Part shown: in pieces, positions 1 to 7,953 of the stretch | Layout of the letters: each line of letters opens with the position of its first letter | How positions within the stretch are numbered: position 1 is the first letter of the stretch | NCBI GenBank assembly: GCA_045543615.1 | Contig: JAZPXL010000020.1 | Coordinates: 1 to 64,000, forward strand | Direction: 5' to 3' | From: CAG-390 sp045543615 | Lineage (GTDB): Bacteria > Bacillota > Clostridia > Oscillospirales > CAG-272 | DNA: 64,000 nucleotides | Translations under genes and position numbers: made by a program | The notes under the pieces: generated by a model | The model's input: only the letters and a program-made list of their open reading frames with translations | Told to the model about the DNA's origin: nothing | Databases searched by the model: none

Positions 1-867
1 ACTTTGTATATTGAATTTTTTGATTGGCAACAGCATTCTTGTTTGCGCCTTATATTCTGCAAAGCCTGCCTTGCGTGATTGTCTGCCGTCTGCCATCGGG
101 ATGCTTACTGCCAAAAACAGCACCGTGTTTGCAAGTGCGCCTGCTCCGAGATACCACATATCAGGTACTGCGCACACAACGGAAAGTCCGATGCCCCACC
201 ACATAAGTATCTCTCCGAGATAGTTTGGGTGTCTTGAATATTTCCATAGCCCTGTGTGTATAAAAGATGTGCTTCTGTTTTTGCGATACTTGTGCATTTG
301 TATATCTGCCACACCCTGCATTGTTGCTGCGCAAACGGAGACGCACAGAAAGATGACGCTCCCGATATTTGCTTGCAGGCTATGTACAATTGCATAAGCG
401 GCGGGCAAAACACAGCCGTATACCACAAGTGTTGGCACTAAATGTATGCCTATAAAATTGATTGAAGGATAGAATACGCCTGTTTTTTCCTTTAGCATTG
501 TGTATCGCCAATCCTGATGGTTTAGGTCTGCGAATGTGTACGCCCAGTTTGCCGTCAGGCGAATTGCCCAATATGTGATGGCTATTATCAGTAGCACTCC
601 GAAGAGGGTTATCTCTCTGCCTATGGCAAGTGCTATAAGAATTACGGGTGGAGCGACACTCCAATACGGATCGTATACAGATGAGTTGGCGAATATCAGG
701 CTGAATATAAACGTAGCCACGGTTGCCACAACATCAGCAAGCAGCAGCGAAAGCCACCAAGGGAAAGGTAGCGCGACGTATGTTGCAAGCCCTATGGCTG
801 TGCAGATGATATAGACTATTGCAACTGCTATAAAGCTTTTTGCACGGTTTTCTTTGAGCTTTTGCAT
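1..867 (-). CDS. DUF1295-family membrane protein, 3' end cut by window edge
   Basis: Reading the minus strand from the ATG at 867 gives at least 289 residues with no stop before the window edge, so the C-terminus is missing. The protein is rich in membrane helices. It carries the block RHPNYLGE at about residues 211-219, preceded by a Gly-Leu-Trp, which is the signature of the DUF1295/steroid 5-alpha-reductase C-terminal fold also found in isoprenylcysteine methyltransferases. Family members are usually 260-300 residues, so nearly all of the protein is present. The substrate is unknown; oxidoreductase or methyltransferase activity on a lipid is only a family-level guess. It is transcribed from its own promoter, divergently from the signal peptidase gene. 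Confidence 0.8.
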   Translation of the reverse strand, partial: MQKLKENRAKSFIAVAIVYIICTAIGLATYVALPFPWWLSLLLADVVATVATFIFSLIFANSSVYDPYWSVAPPVILIALAIGREITLFGVLLIIAITYWAIRLTANWAYTFADLNHQDWRYTMLKEKTGVFYPSINFIGIHLVPTLVVYGCVLPAAYAIVHSLQANIGSVIFLCVSVCAATMQGVADIQMHKYRKNRSTSFIHTGLWKYSRHPNYLGEILMWWGIGLSVVCAVPDMWYLGAGALANTVLFLAVSIPMADGRQSRKAGFAEYKAQTRMLLPIKKFNIQS

Positions 868-907
868 TTTTTCTTCCTTAATTTGTCGATCTTTGCAGAT
901 TTGTTTT

Positions 908-936
908 ATTATATCACGCTTCTTTTGATTTATCAA
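908..936 (-). promoter_or_regulatory. Promoter of the DUF1295 gene
   Basis: On the minus strand there is a -35 TTGATA (931-936) and a -10 TATAAT (908-913) separated by 17 bp, with CGTGA directly before the -10. It lies about 40 bp upstream of the start codon. Confidence 0.65.
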
Positions 937-995
937 GTCTTCTTTGAATTGTCTTTGTTGTTGCATTAAAAAAATACGAATATAACAAAAAAGCC

Positions 996-1024
996 TTGAA
1001 CAGATTGAGGAGATGTGATATAAT
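996..1024 (+). promoter_or_regulatory. Promoter of the first SipW-type peptidase
   Basis: TTGAAC (996-1001) and TATAAT (1019-1024) are separated by 17 bp, with GTG two bases before the -10. The ATG is about 38 bp downstream. Confidence 0.7.
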
Positions 1025-1061
1025 CAAGGTATCAAAAAGCTGATGTTAAGGAAGTGTGGAA

Positions 1062-1589
1062 ATGCTCAAAGTTTTAAAAAAGATACACAATATCATAACA
1101 ACGGTATTGCTTGTGGTTGCAGTTTTTCTTGCAATTGCGCTTGTGCTTGTCAAGCTCGTAGGCGTAGAGCCTTATGTGGTTTTGTCCGGATCTATGGAGC
1201 CTAAATATCACGTCGGCTCTGTAATATATGTAGTGAAGGTTGATCCGTCAGAGCTTGAGGTGGGAGATCCTCTTACCTTCAGAAAGGGTGGTGTGGTAGT
1301 TACGCACGAGATAGTCCAAATCATCCCCGGCAGTGATCCCTCAAAGCTTAAATTTGTAACGCAGGGACTTGCAAACGATATAACGGACGGCAGCATACCT
1401 GCCTCAAGTATCATAGGCAAGCCTGTGTTTTCCATTCCTTACCTTGGGTATGTTTCAGAGTTTCTCAGACAGCCGGCGGGTATTGTAAGCTGTGTGCTTA
1501 TTTTGGTGCTTTTCCTCGGTGTCTCGGCAGTTTTTGACCGTATCCCCGACAAGAAAAAGACGGAGAGGGAGGGGACGCCTGAGCAATAA
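1062..1589 (+). CDS. Signal peptidase I, SipW/ER type (S26B)
   Basis: This 175-residue membrane serine protease cleaves signal peptides of exported proteins on the outer membrane face. An N-terminal membrane helix (about 9-33) is followed by SGSMEP, whose Ser44 is the catalytic serine. The general base is a His (TH at 81-82) in place of the Lys of ordinary SPase I, which defines the archaeal/ER-like SipW branch. A second helix (about 140-158) and a short charged tail end the protein. I chose ATG 1062 over GTG 1056 because AAGGAAG (1048-1054) is better spaced for it. It is monocistronic here, 7 kb from the two other SipW genes, so it may be the general peptidase of the TasA-like proteins. Confidence 0.88.
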   Translation: MLKVLKKIHNIITTVLLVVAVFLAIALVLVKLVGVEPYVVLSGSMEPKYHVGSVIYVVKVDPSELEVGDPLTFRKGGVVVTHEIVQIIPGSDPSKLKFVTQGLANDITDGSIPASSIIGKPVFSIPYLGYVSEFLRQPAGIVSCVLILVLFLGVSAVFDRIPDKKKTEREGTPEQ

Positions 1590-1670
1590 GCCTTGCTGTT
1601 TGGTTTTGGGTGTTGTTTTAAGGCTAAAAAGTCAGGCTAAAGCCTTTGGGAAAGAGTTTATTCAGAGAGC

Positions 1671-1700
1671 CGGGTCGATGCACGCATCGACCCGATTTTT
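1671..1700. terminator. Terminator between convergent genes
   Basis: A 10-bp perfect stem (CGGGTCGATG with CATCGACCCG) has a CACG loop and is followed by ATTTTT on the plus strand. It ends the signal peptidase transcript. Confidence 0.8.
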
Positions 1701-1704
1701 GTGT

Positions 1705-2553
1705 TTATTTTATATCCTTGCGTGAGAAATTCAACAGCCCAAGCAGGAGAAGTGCTGACGATGAGAGTGCAGGGGTCAGCAGATAACAGAGAAGATCTCC
1801 GATTTCGTACTCGCTGCCACTGCCCACAAGTGTACCGTAGTTGAAGACGTTGAGCTTCTGAAGCGTTGTTATAAATTCACCGATTTTCTCTCCACCTTCA
1901 ATTCCACCACTCATAAGCAGTACACCACCGACGGCAAGTATTGATGTGATCACGCTCATCACCATAGCTATTGCTATGTATGAAACAATGACAAGCCCGA
2001 CATTTTTCATACTTGCGCACAAGAAGCTGACGATGGATGCGACAAATGCCGATACTAAAAGCTCAATGAGTAGCGAGACGAAGAAATAGCCGAGATCAGA
2101 GACGGTAAACGGCTCGCTTCCAAAGGGGAAGAACAGAAGGCTTACGAGCATTGAGAGTATTGCACCGAAGAGCAAAACTCCAAAGAGGAGCACGAAGCAG
2201 ACGATAAACATTGATAGAAAAATTGCCGAGCGAGTGTTGCCGCTTATAATTTTGTTCCGTATTGTTCCGTGGCTGAAATCCTTCCACATAATTATACCGA
2301 GCAGTACGGGGAGGACTAGGCCGAGGTTGTTGCTTAGAGAGAACGAGGCAAAGAACTGTTGCTTTGCAGTTATGACCAATCCCATTTCCGCAAGTATATC
2401 TGCCGTTTCATCCATCTCGCCACCTACACCCGAAAACATCAGGACGTACAGAAGAGGTGTGATTATTGCGAAGATTACTGCAATAATGCAGACGGCGAAA
2501 AAGAGCTTGTCTTTAAGCGCACGCCTAAAATCAACTTTAAGAAGATTAAGCAT
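1705..2553 (-). CDS. ABC-2 type transporter permease
   Basis: A 282-residue protein with about six hydrophobic helices; the first (about 15-40) follows a short basic cytoplasmic leader, typical of ABC-2 exporter permeases. ATG 2553 was chosen because AGGAGGA (2561-2567) precedes it at the right distance. A longer reading from 2592 would lack a site. The gene overlaps the 3' end of the ATPase gene by 8 bp, so the two are translationally coupled and form one exporter. The substrate cannot be read from the sequence; related pairs export peptides or resist antimicrobials such as lantibiotics. Confidence 0.85.
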   Translation of the reverse strand: MLNLLKVDFRRALKDKLFFAVCIIAVIFAIITPLLYVLMFSGVGGEMDETADILAEMGLVITAKQQFFASFSLSNNLGLVLPVLLGIIMWKDFSHGTIRNKIISGNTRSAIFLSMFIVCFVLLFGVLLFGAILSMLVSLLFFPFGSEPFTVSDLGYFFVSLLIELLVSAFVASIVSFLCASMKNVGLVIVSYIAIAMVMSVITSILAVGGVLLMSGGIEGGEKIGEFITTLQKLNVFNYGTLVGSGSEYEIGDLLCYLLTPALSSSALLLLGLLNFSRKDIK

Positions 2554-3472
2554 TGTTTCGTCCTCCTGTGAGTGATAGATAGTATTCCTCAAAGCTCGTT
2601 TCGGTGCAGTTAACCTCTAAAATCAGGTTTCCGCTTCCGATAATTTCTGAGAAGAGAGAGTTGAGATTGACCTCGCCCGAAATTATTATGCACTCTCCGT
2701 CAAGCTTTACATTGTCCTCGCCAAGCATTGTTGAGGCAATTTTGTATGCGTTTGCACTATCTGAGACTTTGATGGTAGTGATTTTTCCGAACATATCGTG
2801 TAGTTCTTCTGCCGATACCTCTTTTATTATCCGTCCCCTTGAGATTATACCGTATTTGTTTGCAACGAGGGACAGCTCTGAGAGGATGTGTGAGGAGATG
2901 ATAAAGGTAATTCCTCTCTCACGGTTGAGCTTCAGTATCAGCTCACGGATCTCGACAATTCCTGCAGGGTCAAGACCGTTCATCGGCTCGTCAAGCAAAA
3001 GCAGCTTCGGAGAGCCGAGAAGAGCCATTGCAATTCCAAGCCTCTGCCTCATACCAAGTGAGAAGTCACCTGCCGCCTTTTTCTCGGAGACGAGTGCTCC
3101 AAGTCCTACGGCGACGAGCGAGCTTTCTATTATTTCTGCATCAGGCTCAATTCCAAGCAGAATGCATTGAAGACGCAGGTTCTCATAGGCTGACATATTG
3201 CGAAAGATCGAGGGAGACTCGACTATTGCACCCGTCTTGCGTCTTGCCTCGGCTATTTTCTTGCTTGCACTGCTTACACCGAACAGCTCAAAGCTTCCGC
3301 CATCGGGGTGAATAAGCCCACAGACAAGGCGAATGAGCGTGGTCTTACCCGAGCCGTTCTCACCGACAAAGCCGTATATATCCCCCTCGCACACATTCAT
3401 ATTTGCGCCGTCGACGGCAGCCTTGTGCTTGAACTTTTTGGTAAGGTCAAAGGTTCTAAGTACATATCCCAT
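2546..3472 (-). CDS. ABC transporter ATP-binding protein (BcrA/LanF-like)
   Basis: A 308-residue ATPase that would energise the permease encoded downstream. Walker A GENGSGKTT lies at 37-45, the signature FSLGMRQR at 137-144, and Walker B LLLLDEP at 157-163, in that order. The FSLGMRQR form and a C-terminal extension of about 90 residues after the nucleotide-binding domain are typical of the BcrA/DRA1 group of multidrug and bacteriocin exporters. It is the first gene of a two-gene minus-strand operon whose promoter region faces the PadR operon. Confidence 0.9.
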   Translation of the reverse strand: MGYVLRTFDLTKKFKHKAAVDGANMNVCEGDIYGFVGENGSGKTTLIRLVCGLIHPDGGSFELFGVSSASKKIAEARRKTGAIVESPSIFRNMSAYENLRLQCILLGIEPDAEIIESSLVAVGLGALVSEKKAAGDFSLGMRQRLGIAMALLGSPKLLLLDEPMNGLDPAGIVEIRELILKLNRERGITFIISSHILSELSLVANKYGIISRGRIIKEVSAEELHDMFGKITTIKVSDSANAYKIASTMLGEDNVKLDGECIIISGEVNLNSLFSEIIGSGNLILEVNCTETSFEEYYLSLTGGRNNA

Positions 3473-3640
3473 AAGGATGCCCTCCTTTTTTGGATTGTTT
3501 TTTCTTTAATTATAACACATATGGGTGTCAATATACAACCGAATGACGGTTGATTTTTGCAAAACACAAGAAAAATACGATTGATTATTTTGAAAAAATC
3601 AAATTTTTTGATGGAAATTCAAAAAAATTGGTCAAAGCTA

Positions 3641-3669
3641 TTGACAAATTCAATACTTCGTGATATGAT
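3641..3669 (+). promoter_or_regulatory. Promoter of the padR operon
   Basis: TTGACA (3641-3646) and TATGAT (3664-3669) are separated by 17 bp. The transcript would begin about 20 bp before the PadR start codon. Confidence 0.7.
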
Positions 3670-3678
3670 GTATTACAT
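3668..3678. promoter_or_regulatory. Candidate PadR operator
   Basis: The 11-bp perfect palindrome ATGTATTACAT overlaps the last bases of the -10 element. ATGT/ACAT half-sites are typical of PadR-family operators, although the usual spacing is wider than the three bases here. Self-repression by the adjacent PadR protein is inferred. Confidence 0.4.
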
Positions 3679-3693
3679 AACAGGAGGTATTAA

Positions 3694-4014
3694 ATGGATA
3701 TACAGCTTAAACGAGGGCTTCTTGATGTCTGCGTGCTTGCAGCGATAAGGAGCGAGGATTCATACGGATATAAGATCATCAAGGATATGAAGCCATATCT
3801 TGAGATGTCGGAGTCGACGCTTTACACCATACTCAAGCGACTTGAGGCTGCCGAGATGCTGACTGTAAGAACGGCTGAGCACGGTGGACGGCTACGAAAG
3901 TATTATCATATTACGGGTGCCGGACTTGATAGGATCGAGGATTTCAAAAACGAGTGGCGTGAGGTTATGTCGATTTACCAATTTGTGACCAAGGGGGATA
4001 AGCAGTATGAATAA
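3694..4014 (+). CDS. PadR-family transcriptional regulator
   Basis: A 106-residue winged-helix repressor. The core SYGYKIIKDM followed by SESTLYTILKRLEA and a wing around GGRLRKYYHIT fits the PadR N-terminal domain. The length fits the short PadR class (PadR-s2), which lacks a long C-terminal coiled coil. AGGAGG precedes the ATG. The gene overlaps the DUF1700 gene by 8 bp and heads a PadR-DUF1700-DUF4097 operon, an arrangement common in Firmicutes and linked to envelope stress. It probably represses its own operon and perhaps the divergent ABC exporter. Confidence 0.9.
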   Translation: MDIQLKRGLLDVCVLAAIRSEDSYGYKIIKDMKPYLEMSESTLYTILKRLEAAEMLTVRTAEHGGRLRKYYHITGAGLDRIEDFKNEWREVMSIYQFVTKGDKQYE

Positions 4015-4609
4015 GGCAGAATTTTTAAACAAGCTGAGAGCAGGGCTTTCGGGCTTACCTGTGGAGGAAAGAGAAGAGCAGCTTGTGTTTTACGCCGAGA
4101 TGATCGACGACAGAGTTGAGGAGGGCGTAAGTGAAGAGGATGCAGTTGCGGCTATTGGAGATGTTGATGCCATTGTCTCGCAGATTATTGCAGATATTCC
4201 ACTCTCAAAGCTTGTAAAGAAGAGAATTAAACCCAAGCGCAAAATGGGAACTCTCCAGATAGTGCTTATTATTTTAGGCTCTCCTGTTTGGTTTTCTCTG
4301 CTTGTGGCTGCGTTTGCTGTGATTTTCTCTGTATATGTGGTTATATGGTCGCTCATTGTTTCTCTTTGGAGCGTGTTTGCAGCATTTATTGCTTCTGCAG
4401 TGGGTGGACTTGTCGGTGGCATATTGTTTATGGTACAGGGCTACGGTGCATCAGGACTTGCAACCATCGGCGCGGCCATATCTCTTGCAGGACTTTCCAT
4501 CCTTATGTTCTTCCCTTGCAGATATGCAACGAAGGGTGCATCTTTCCTGAGTCGCAAGATCGTTGTTCTCATAAAGAGATTGTTTGTAAAAAAGGAGGAT
4601 GAAGAATGA
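4007..4609 (+). CDS. DUF1700 (HAAS-domain) membrane protein
   Basis: A 200-residue protein. The N-terminal 60 residues (MNKAEFLNKLRAGL, then EEREEQLVFYAEMIDDRVEEG) match the HAAS helical domain that usually follows PadR regulators. Three hydrophobic helices (about 80-105, 110-145, 150-165) form the C-terminal half. The tail is basic. In other systems HAAS proteins sit in the membrane and are thought to bind the PadR partner. The gene overlaps both neighbours (8 bp upstream, 4 bp downstream). Confidence 0.85.
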   Translation: MNKAEFLNKLRAGLSGLPVEEREEQLVFYAEMIDDRVEEGVSEEDAVAAIGDVDAIVSQIIADIPLSKLVKKRIKPKRKMGTLQIVLIILGSPVWFSLLVAAFAVIFSVYVVIWSLIVSLWSVFAAFIASAVGGLVGGILFMVQGYGASGLATIGAAISLAGLSILMFFPCRYATKGASFLSRKIVVLIKRLFVKKEDEE

Positions 4610-5574
4610 GCAGAGCGGCTATTGTCTGGCTTGTGGTGGGTATTTCGCTCGTCCTTGTCGGAGGTTTGATATTTGTCTCGGTTATGATGGGACTTGGATG
4701 GAGGTTTGACGATATGTCAACGGTTGATTATGAAACAAACGAGCATATAATTGAGGAAGCTTTTGATAATATTTCAATCCTGACGGAAACTGCTCTTGTC
4801 AAGCTTTTACCGTCAACAGACGGCTCTTGCCGTGTTGTTTGCGAAGAGGTAGAGAGGGCTTGGCACAGAGTTTACGTTAAGGACGGCACGCTTTCGGTTG
4901 AGATTGATGACACAAGAGCGTGGTATGAAAATATCGGAATAAATTTTGGACGGACAAGCGTCACGGTCTATTTGCCGGCGGGCGCATTTGGCAGTCTTGA
5001 TGTTGAGAGCGCTACGGGGGATATTACGATCAGAAAAGATTTCTCATTTGCCAATGCGACAGTTGAGAGCACAACAGGAAAAATTGAATTCTATGCGACT
5101 GTCAAGGAGGAGCTTGAAGCTAAGACCACAACTGGAGATATGCGCATAGGCTACATAAGTGTTGGCGATATGTCTCTTTCAAGCACAACAGGAGATATAA
5201 TTATAACTTCGGTAAGCTGTCTCGGTGATATTTATGCAGATGTAACGTCGGGTGAAATGAAAATTGAGAACACCACCGTCAAAAGCATTGTTTCCCGTGG
5301 CTCGACGGGGGACTTGATGCTCAAGGGCGTCAGGGCTTCTTATGGCATAACCCTGGAGAGGAGTACGGGCGACGTAATGCTTGACGAGGTGAATGCGAGT
5401 GTCAGACTCTGGATAAAAACCACAACGGGCTCTGTTCGAGGCACGCTTCTCAGTAAGAAAATTTTTATTATCGAGACTACAACGGGAAGCGTCAGTGTTC
5501 CCAAAACCTCAAGTGGAGCTACCTGTGAGATTACCACTACAACGGGTGATATAAAAATCGAAATTGAGGACTGA
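4606..5574 (+). CDS. DUF4097 beta-strand repeat protein, membrane anchored
   Basis: A 322-residue protein with one N-terminal membrane helix (about 5-28). About 200 residues of short beta-strand repeats follow, each containing a variant of STTGD or TTGS (at least nine copies), the hallmark of DUF4097/DUF4098 adhesin-like beta-solenoids. The solenoid would lie outside the cell. It begins at the ATGA overlap with the DUF1700 gene, so the three proteins are made together. The molecular role of the family is unknown; association with envelope stress is established mainly by gene context. Confidence 0.85.
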   Translation: MSRAAIVWLVVGISLVLVGGLIFVSVMMGLGWRFDDMSTVDYETNEHIIEEAFDNISILTETALVKLLPSTDGSCRVVCEEVERAWHRVYVKDGTLSVEIDDTRAWYENIGINFGRTSVTVYLPAGAFGSLDVESATGDITIRKDFSFANATVESTTGKIEFYATVKEELEAKTTTGDMRIGYISVGDMSLSSTTGDIIITSVSCLGDIYADVTSGEMKIENTTVKSIVSRGSTGDLMLKGVRASYGITLERSTGDVMLDEVNASVRLWIKTTTGSVRGTLLSKKIFIIETTTGSVSVPKTSSGATCEITTTTGDIKIEIED

Positions 5575-5580
5575 TGCAAA

Positions 5581-6003
5581 ATGAGCCAATATTTCAGGAA
5601 AATTAATTATTACGAAACCGACAAGATGGGCGTAACTCACCACTCAAACTACGTAAGGTTTATGGAAGAGGCTCGGATCGATTTTCTTTCGCAGATTGGC
5701 TGCGGATATGAAAAATGGGAGGAGGACGGCATCGTCTCTCCCGTGACGGCTATTGAATGCGAGTACAAAAGACCGACGACCTTTGGGGACGAGATATGTG
5801 TTGAGGTAAGTATTGCAGAGTACAAGCGTCTTACGCTAACCGTTGCATATAAGATGACAAACACCAAGACGGGCGAGACGGTTTTTGTGGGCAAGAGCCA
5901 CCACTGCTTCCTTGGTGCTGACGGCAGGGTTATTGCGCTTTCAAGGCAAGCACCTGGGTATGACGAAATACTCAGATCCTATCTGCCTTACAACGAAGAA
6001 TAA
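5581..6003 (+). CDS. Acyl-CoA thioesterase, hotdog fold (4HBT/YbgC-like)
   Basis: A 140-residue single hotdog domain. The N-terminal YYETDKMGVTHHSNYVRFME is the conserved 4-hydroxybenzoyl-CoA thioesterase motif, with the catalytic Asp in TDKMG followed by H-x-x-Y. It would hydrolyse short- or medium-chain acyl-CoA or acyl-ACP in the cytosol. It starts 6 bp after the DUF4097 gene and may be cotranscribed with it. A hairpin follows the stop. Confidence 0.88.
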   Translation: MSQYFRKINYYETDKMGVTHHSNYVRFMEEARIDFLSQIGCGYEKWEEDGIVSPVTAIECEYKRPTTFGDEICVEVSIAEYKRLTLTVAYKMTNTKTGETVFVGKSHHCFLGADGRVIALSRQAPGYDEILRSYLPYNEE

Positions 6004-6026
6004 GTCTTTCTCTATATACACAGCCG

Positions 6027-6051
6027 GCCACCCCGACGAATGTCGGGGTGG
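6027..6051 (+). terminator. Terminator-like hairpin
   Basis: An 11-bp stem GCCACCCCGAC/GTCGGGGTGGC with a GAAT loop follows the thioesterase gene. The following bases (ATTATTGTT) are only moderately T-rich. Confidence 0.6.
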
Positions 6052-6094
6052 CATTATTGTTAATATCTTTTGGCGTTGCGCAAGAGGGGCTGTC

Positions 6095-6123
6095 TTGCAA
6101 AAGAGCGTGCGCTGTGGTATAAT
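6095..6123 (+). promoter_or_regulatory. Promoter of the propeller/GNAT gene pair
   Basis: TTGCAA (6095-6100) and TATAAT (6118-6123) are separated by 17 bp, with TGTGG before the -10. Confidence 0.65.
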
Positions 6124-6177
6124 GGAGGGCGAAAGAATATTTGGCACTATGACGCAAAAAAGAAAAGAGGTACAGGG

Positions 6178-6888
6178 ATGGCAAGACGGCGATTTGTCGG
6201 ATATGTAAGTGATGGTGCGCATTCCGTCGGATGTACGGGGCAGACGGTTTATTTACTTGACGGGTGTGGAGAGGAGCTTGCGAAATTCAAGGATCTTAAA
6301 TACGCATACACGCCCTGCATTTCTCCGAATGGTGAGCTTTTTGTTGTTAAGAGTACCGAGGGCAGACTTGCAGTCTATTCGGTAAATCCTCCGGCTCTTA
6401 TAAAGAAATTCCGTTTTTCAAGTGTTGCGGCCTCTCAGGATGACAATATGTGCTTTTCGCCCGACGGACGATATTTTTACAATATAGAGAGGCATATTGA
6501 TTCCACTAAAACTGCACTCTCGATTTTTGACACCTCGGACTTTTCGCTCGCAGCACGTGTGCTTGGCGAGGACTTTGGCAGGGTTTTGACTGCCATAGAA
6601 TATGACGAGGTCGATGGTGTTATGCTGCTTGGCTTTGAGCGAGAGCGATCCTCCGGGGTGGCGTACAAATACTTTGTCGGCAGACTTAGGGGAGATGAGC
6701 TTTCTGATGTTGTGTATATAAGCGAGCGTGAGCACGAGTATTACCGAGACATAAAGGATATGCAGATACACGGAGAGGGAGGTGCTTTGGGAGCGTATAC
6801 TCCCAAAGAGGCACTTGTGATGACGTCCTGCAAGCACACGCTTGCGTCTATATGGCGATATTATTTTGATAAAAAACAAAGCAATTGA
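6178..6888 (+). CDS. WD40/YVTN-like beta-propeller protein, unknown function
   Basis: A 236-residue protein without signal peptide. Repeating blades contain phrases such as CISPNGELFVV and CFSPDGRYFYNIE, which resemble beta-propeller repeats of the WD40-like/YVTN type. About four to five blades can be seen. ATG 6178 was chosen because AGAGG lies upstream; a longer frame from 6070 would run through the promoter. The final residues (DKKQSN) resemble those of the following GNAT protein (YKKQSN), a small curiosity. Cytoplasmic; no enzymatic motif was recognised. Confidence 0.65.
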   Translation: MARRRFVGYVSDGAHSVGCTGQTVYLLDGCGEELAKFKDLKYAYTPCISPNGELFVVKSTEGRLAVYSVNPPALIKKFRFSSVAASQDDNMCFSPDGRYFYNIERHIDSTKTALSIFDTSDFSLAARVLGEDFGRVLTAIEYDEVDGVMLLGFERERSSGVAYKYFVGRLRGDELSDVVYISEREHEYYRDIKDMQIHGEGGALGAYTPKEALVMTSCKHTLASIWRYYFDKKQSN

Positions 6889-6902
6889 CTTTGGGGTGTG
6901 AG

Positions 6903-7430
6903 ATGAATTTTTCGGAAATTTTGAGAATTGAAAGCGAGAGGATTGTGCTTGCCCCAATGGGGGAGGGTGAGCGTGCAACGCTTGCGTCTTTCCTTGAGGA
7001 CGAGCGAATTACAAAGACTTATATGGTGCCTGTTTTTGCGTCTGAGGCTGAGCGAGATGGAGTTGTAGATGCATTTTTGAGGTTGTCGTGTGACGAAAAC
7101 CGTTTTGTTCGCGGCATTTTCCTTGATACAGCTTTTGTGGGCTTTATCAATGACGTCGGAATTGAGGGCGAGAGAATAGAGCTTGGATATGTTGTTTCGC
7201 CTGATTTTTGGGGACGTGGCATATGCAGCGAGGCTCTCAGTGTGACTATTGATGCACTTATACGCATAGGCTTTGACGAGGTTTTGTGTGGAGCATTTGA
7301 AGAAAACTGCGCAAGCGTGCGTGTGATGGAGAAGTGCTCGATGAAGAGAATTGAGCTCGAGGAGATTATTGAATACCGTGGCATAAGCCACCTCTGCGTA
7401 TATTATTCATATAAAAAGCAAAGCAACTGA
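6903..7430 (+). CDS. GNAT-family N-acetyltransferase
   Basis: A 175-residue RimJ/RimL-type acetyltransferase. RIESERIVLAPMGEGE opens the fold, ELGYVVSPDFWGRGICSEAL is the acetyl-CoA pyrophosphate-binding loop (G-R-G-x-C/A), and ENCASVRVMEKCSM matches the conserved N-x-x-S-x-x-V-x-E-K motif. It transfers an acetyl group to an amine, either a protein N-terminus or a small molecule; the substrate is unknown. It follows the propeller gene by 14 bp and ends at a strong terminator. Confidence 0.88.
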   Translation: MNFSEILRIESERIVLAPMGEGERATLASFLEDERITKTYMVPVFASEAERDGVVDAFLRLSCDENRFVRGIFLDTAFVGFINDVGIEGERIELGYVVSPDFWGRGICSEALSVTIDALIRIGFDEVLCGAFEENCASVRVMEKCSMKRIELEEIIEYRGISHLCVYYSYKKQSN

Positions 7431-7443
7431 ATGGCACAGCTCT

Positions 7444-7475
7444 GCCGCCGACCCGATCGGGTCGGCGGCTTTTTT
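7444..7475 (+). terminator. Strong rho-independent terminator
   Basis: GCCGCCGACCC pairs perfectly with GGGTCGGCGGC around a GATC loop and is followed by six T. Confidence 0.92.
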
Positions 7476-7557
7476 GATTATTTTGTATATTTGTGGTTAA
7501 AATAAAAAATGAATCGAAAAAGACAACACGGATGCGACAAATTATTCGCCGTGGGTA

Positions 7558-7586
7558 TTGAAAAACTGAAATAAGTGTGTTATAAT
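7558..7586 (+). promoter_or_regulatory. Promoter of the structured RNA
   Basis: TTGAAA (7558-7563) and TATAAT (7581-7586) are separated by 17 bp, with GTGT before the -10. Transcription would start near 7593, exactly at the first base of the outer RNA stem. The block TGTGNTATAATTACGATGT recurs at the SipW operon promoter (7942-7960). Confidence 0.75.
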
Positions 7587-7592
7587 TACGAT

Positions 7593-7806
7593 GTCACACA
7601 AAACTGTATAATCGGAAAAACAGGGTACGGCTGAGCTTATGCTTGATACCCTCTTTTCTCAGTTCACGGCGATGTTGAATATGGCAAAAATGCAGTCTCC
7701 ATCGCCAAACTGGGTGATCTCCTTTTTTCCGATTGGTTTTTTGTGTGACAACAATCGAGATTGCATTTTTCGGTGTGCGTGATCTCGGTCGTGCACACCT
7801 TTTTGC
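7593..7806 (+). ncRNA. Stand-alone structured RNA, unassigned class
   Basis: The predicted transcript folds into a three-way junction of 157 nt plus a terminator. Outer stem: GTCACACAAAA (7593-7603) with TTTTGTGTGAC (7739-7749); after an internal loop, AATCGGAAAAA (7610-7620) pairs with TTTTTCCGATT (7724-7734). Inside are hairpin P2, AGGGTA (7622-7627) with TACCCT (7647-7652), and hairpin P3, CAGTT+GGCGATG (7660-7674) with CATCGCC+AACTG (7700-7712). A terminator follows. CGAGAT (7755-7760) could pair with ATCTCG inside the terminator loop, giving a possible antiterminator. It lacks the SRP, tmRNA and RNase P cores I know. The closed outer stem recalls 6S RNA, but I do not claim that. It has its own promoter and terminator and no ORF of note. 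Confidence 0.65.
7772..7805 (+). terminator. Terminator of the structured RNA
   Basis: GGTGTGC (7772-7778) pairs with GCACACC (7793-7799), the stem can extend inward with GAT/GTC, and five T follow. Confidence 0.8.
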
Positions 7807-7922
7807 TTTTTCCGGCTTCCCGATATTTGTCGATTATTTGGAAGTGCAGGAAAAGAATGGCACACCGTGTCGAAATTTGTGCTAAAAATATGATTTAAGG
7901 CTTGACTTTTTTTTGCATAAGT

Positions 7923-7953
7923 CTTGATTTAGAAGGGTATTTGTGCTATAATT
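7923..7953 (+). promoter_or_regulatory. Promoter of the SipW/TasA operon
   Basis: A TTGATT -35 near 7924 and a TATAAT -10 near 7947-7952 are separated by 17 bp, with TGTGC before the -10. The region after the -10 (TTACGATGT) is identical to that of the RNA promoter 366 bp upstream, so the two may be regulated together. The leader to the first signal peptidase codon is about 285 nt. Confidence 0.7.

Noticed and set aside
7593..7749. Identification of the structured RNA as SRP RNA, tmRNA or RNase P RNA
   Set aside because: The GGAAGGAAGCAGCC-type SRP loop, a tmRNA tRNA-like end and the RNase P core sequences are not present; 6S RNA could be neither shown nor excluded.
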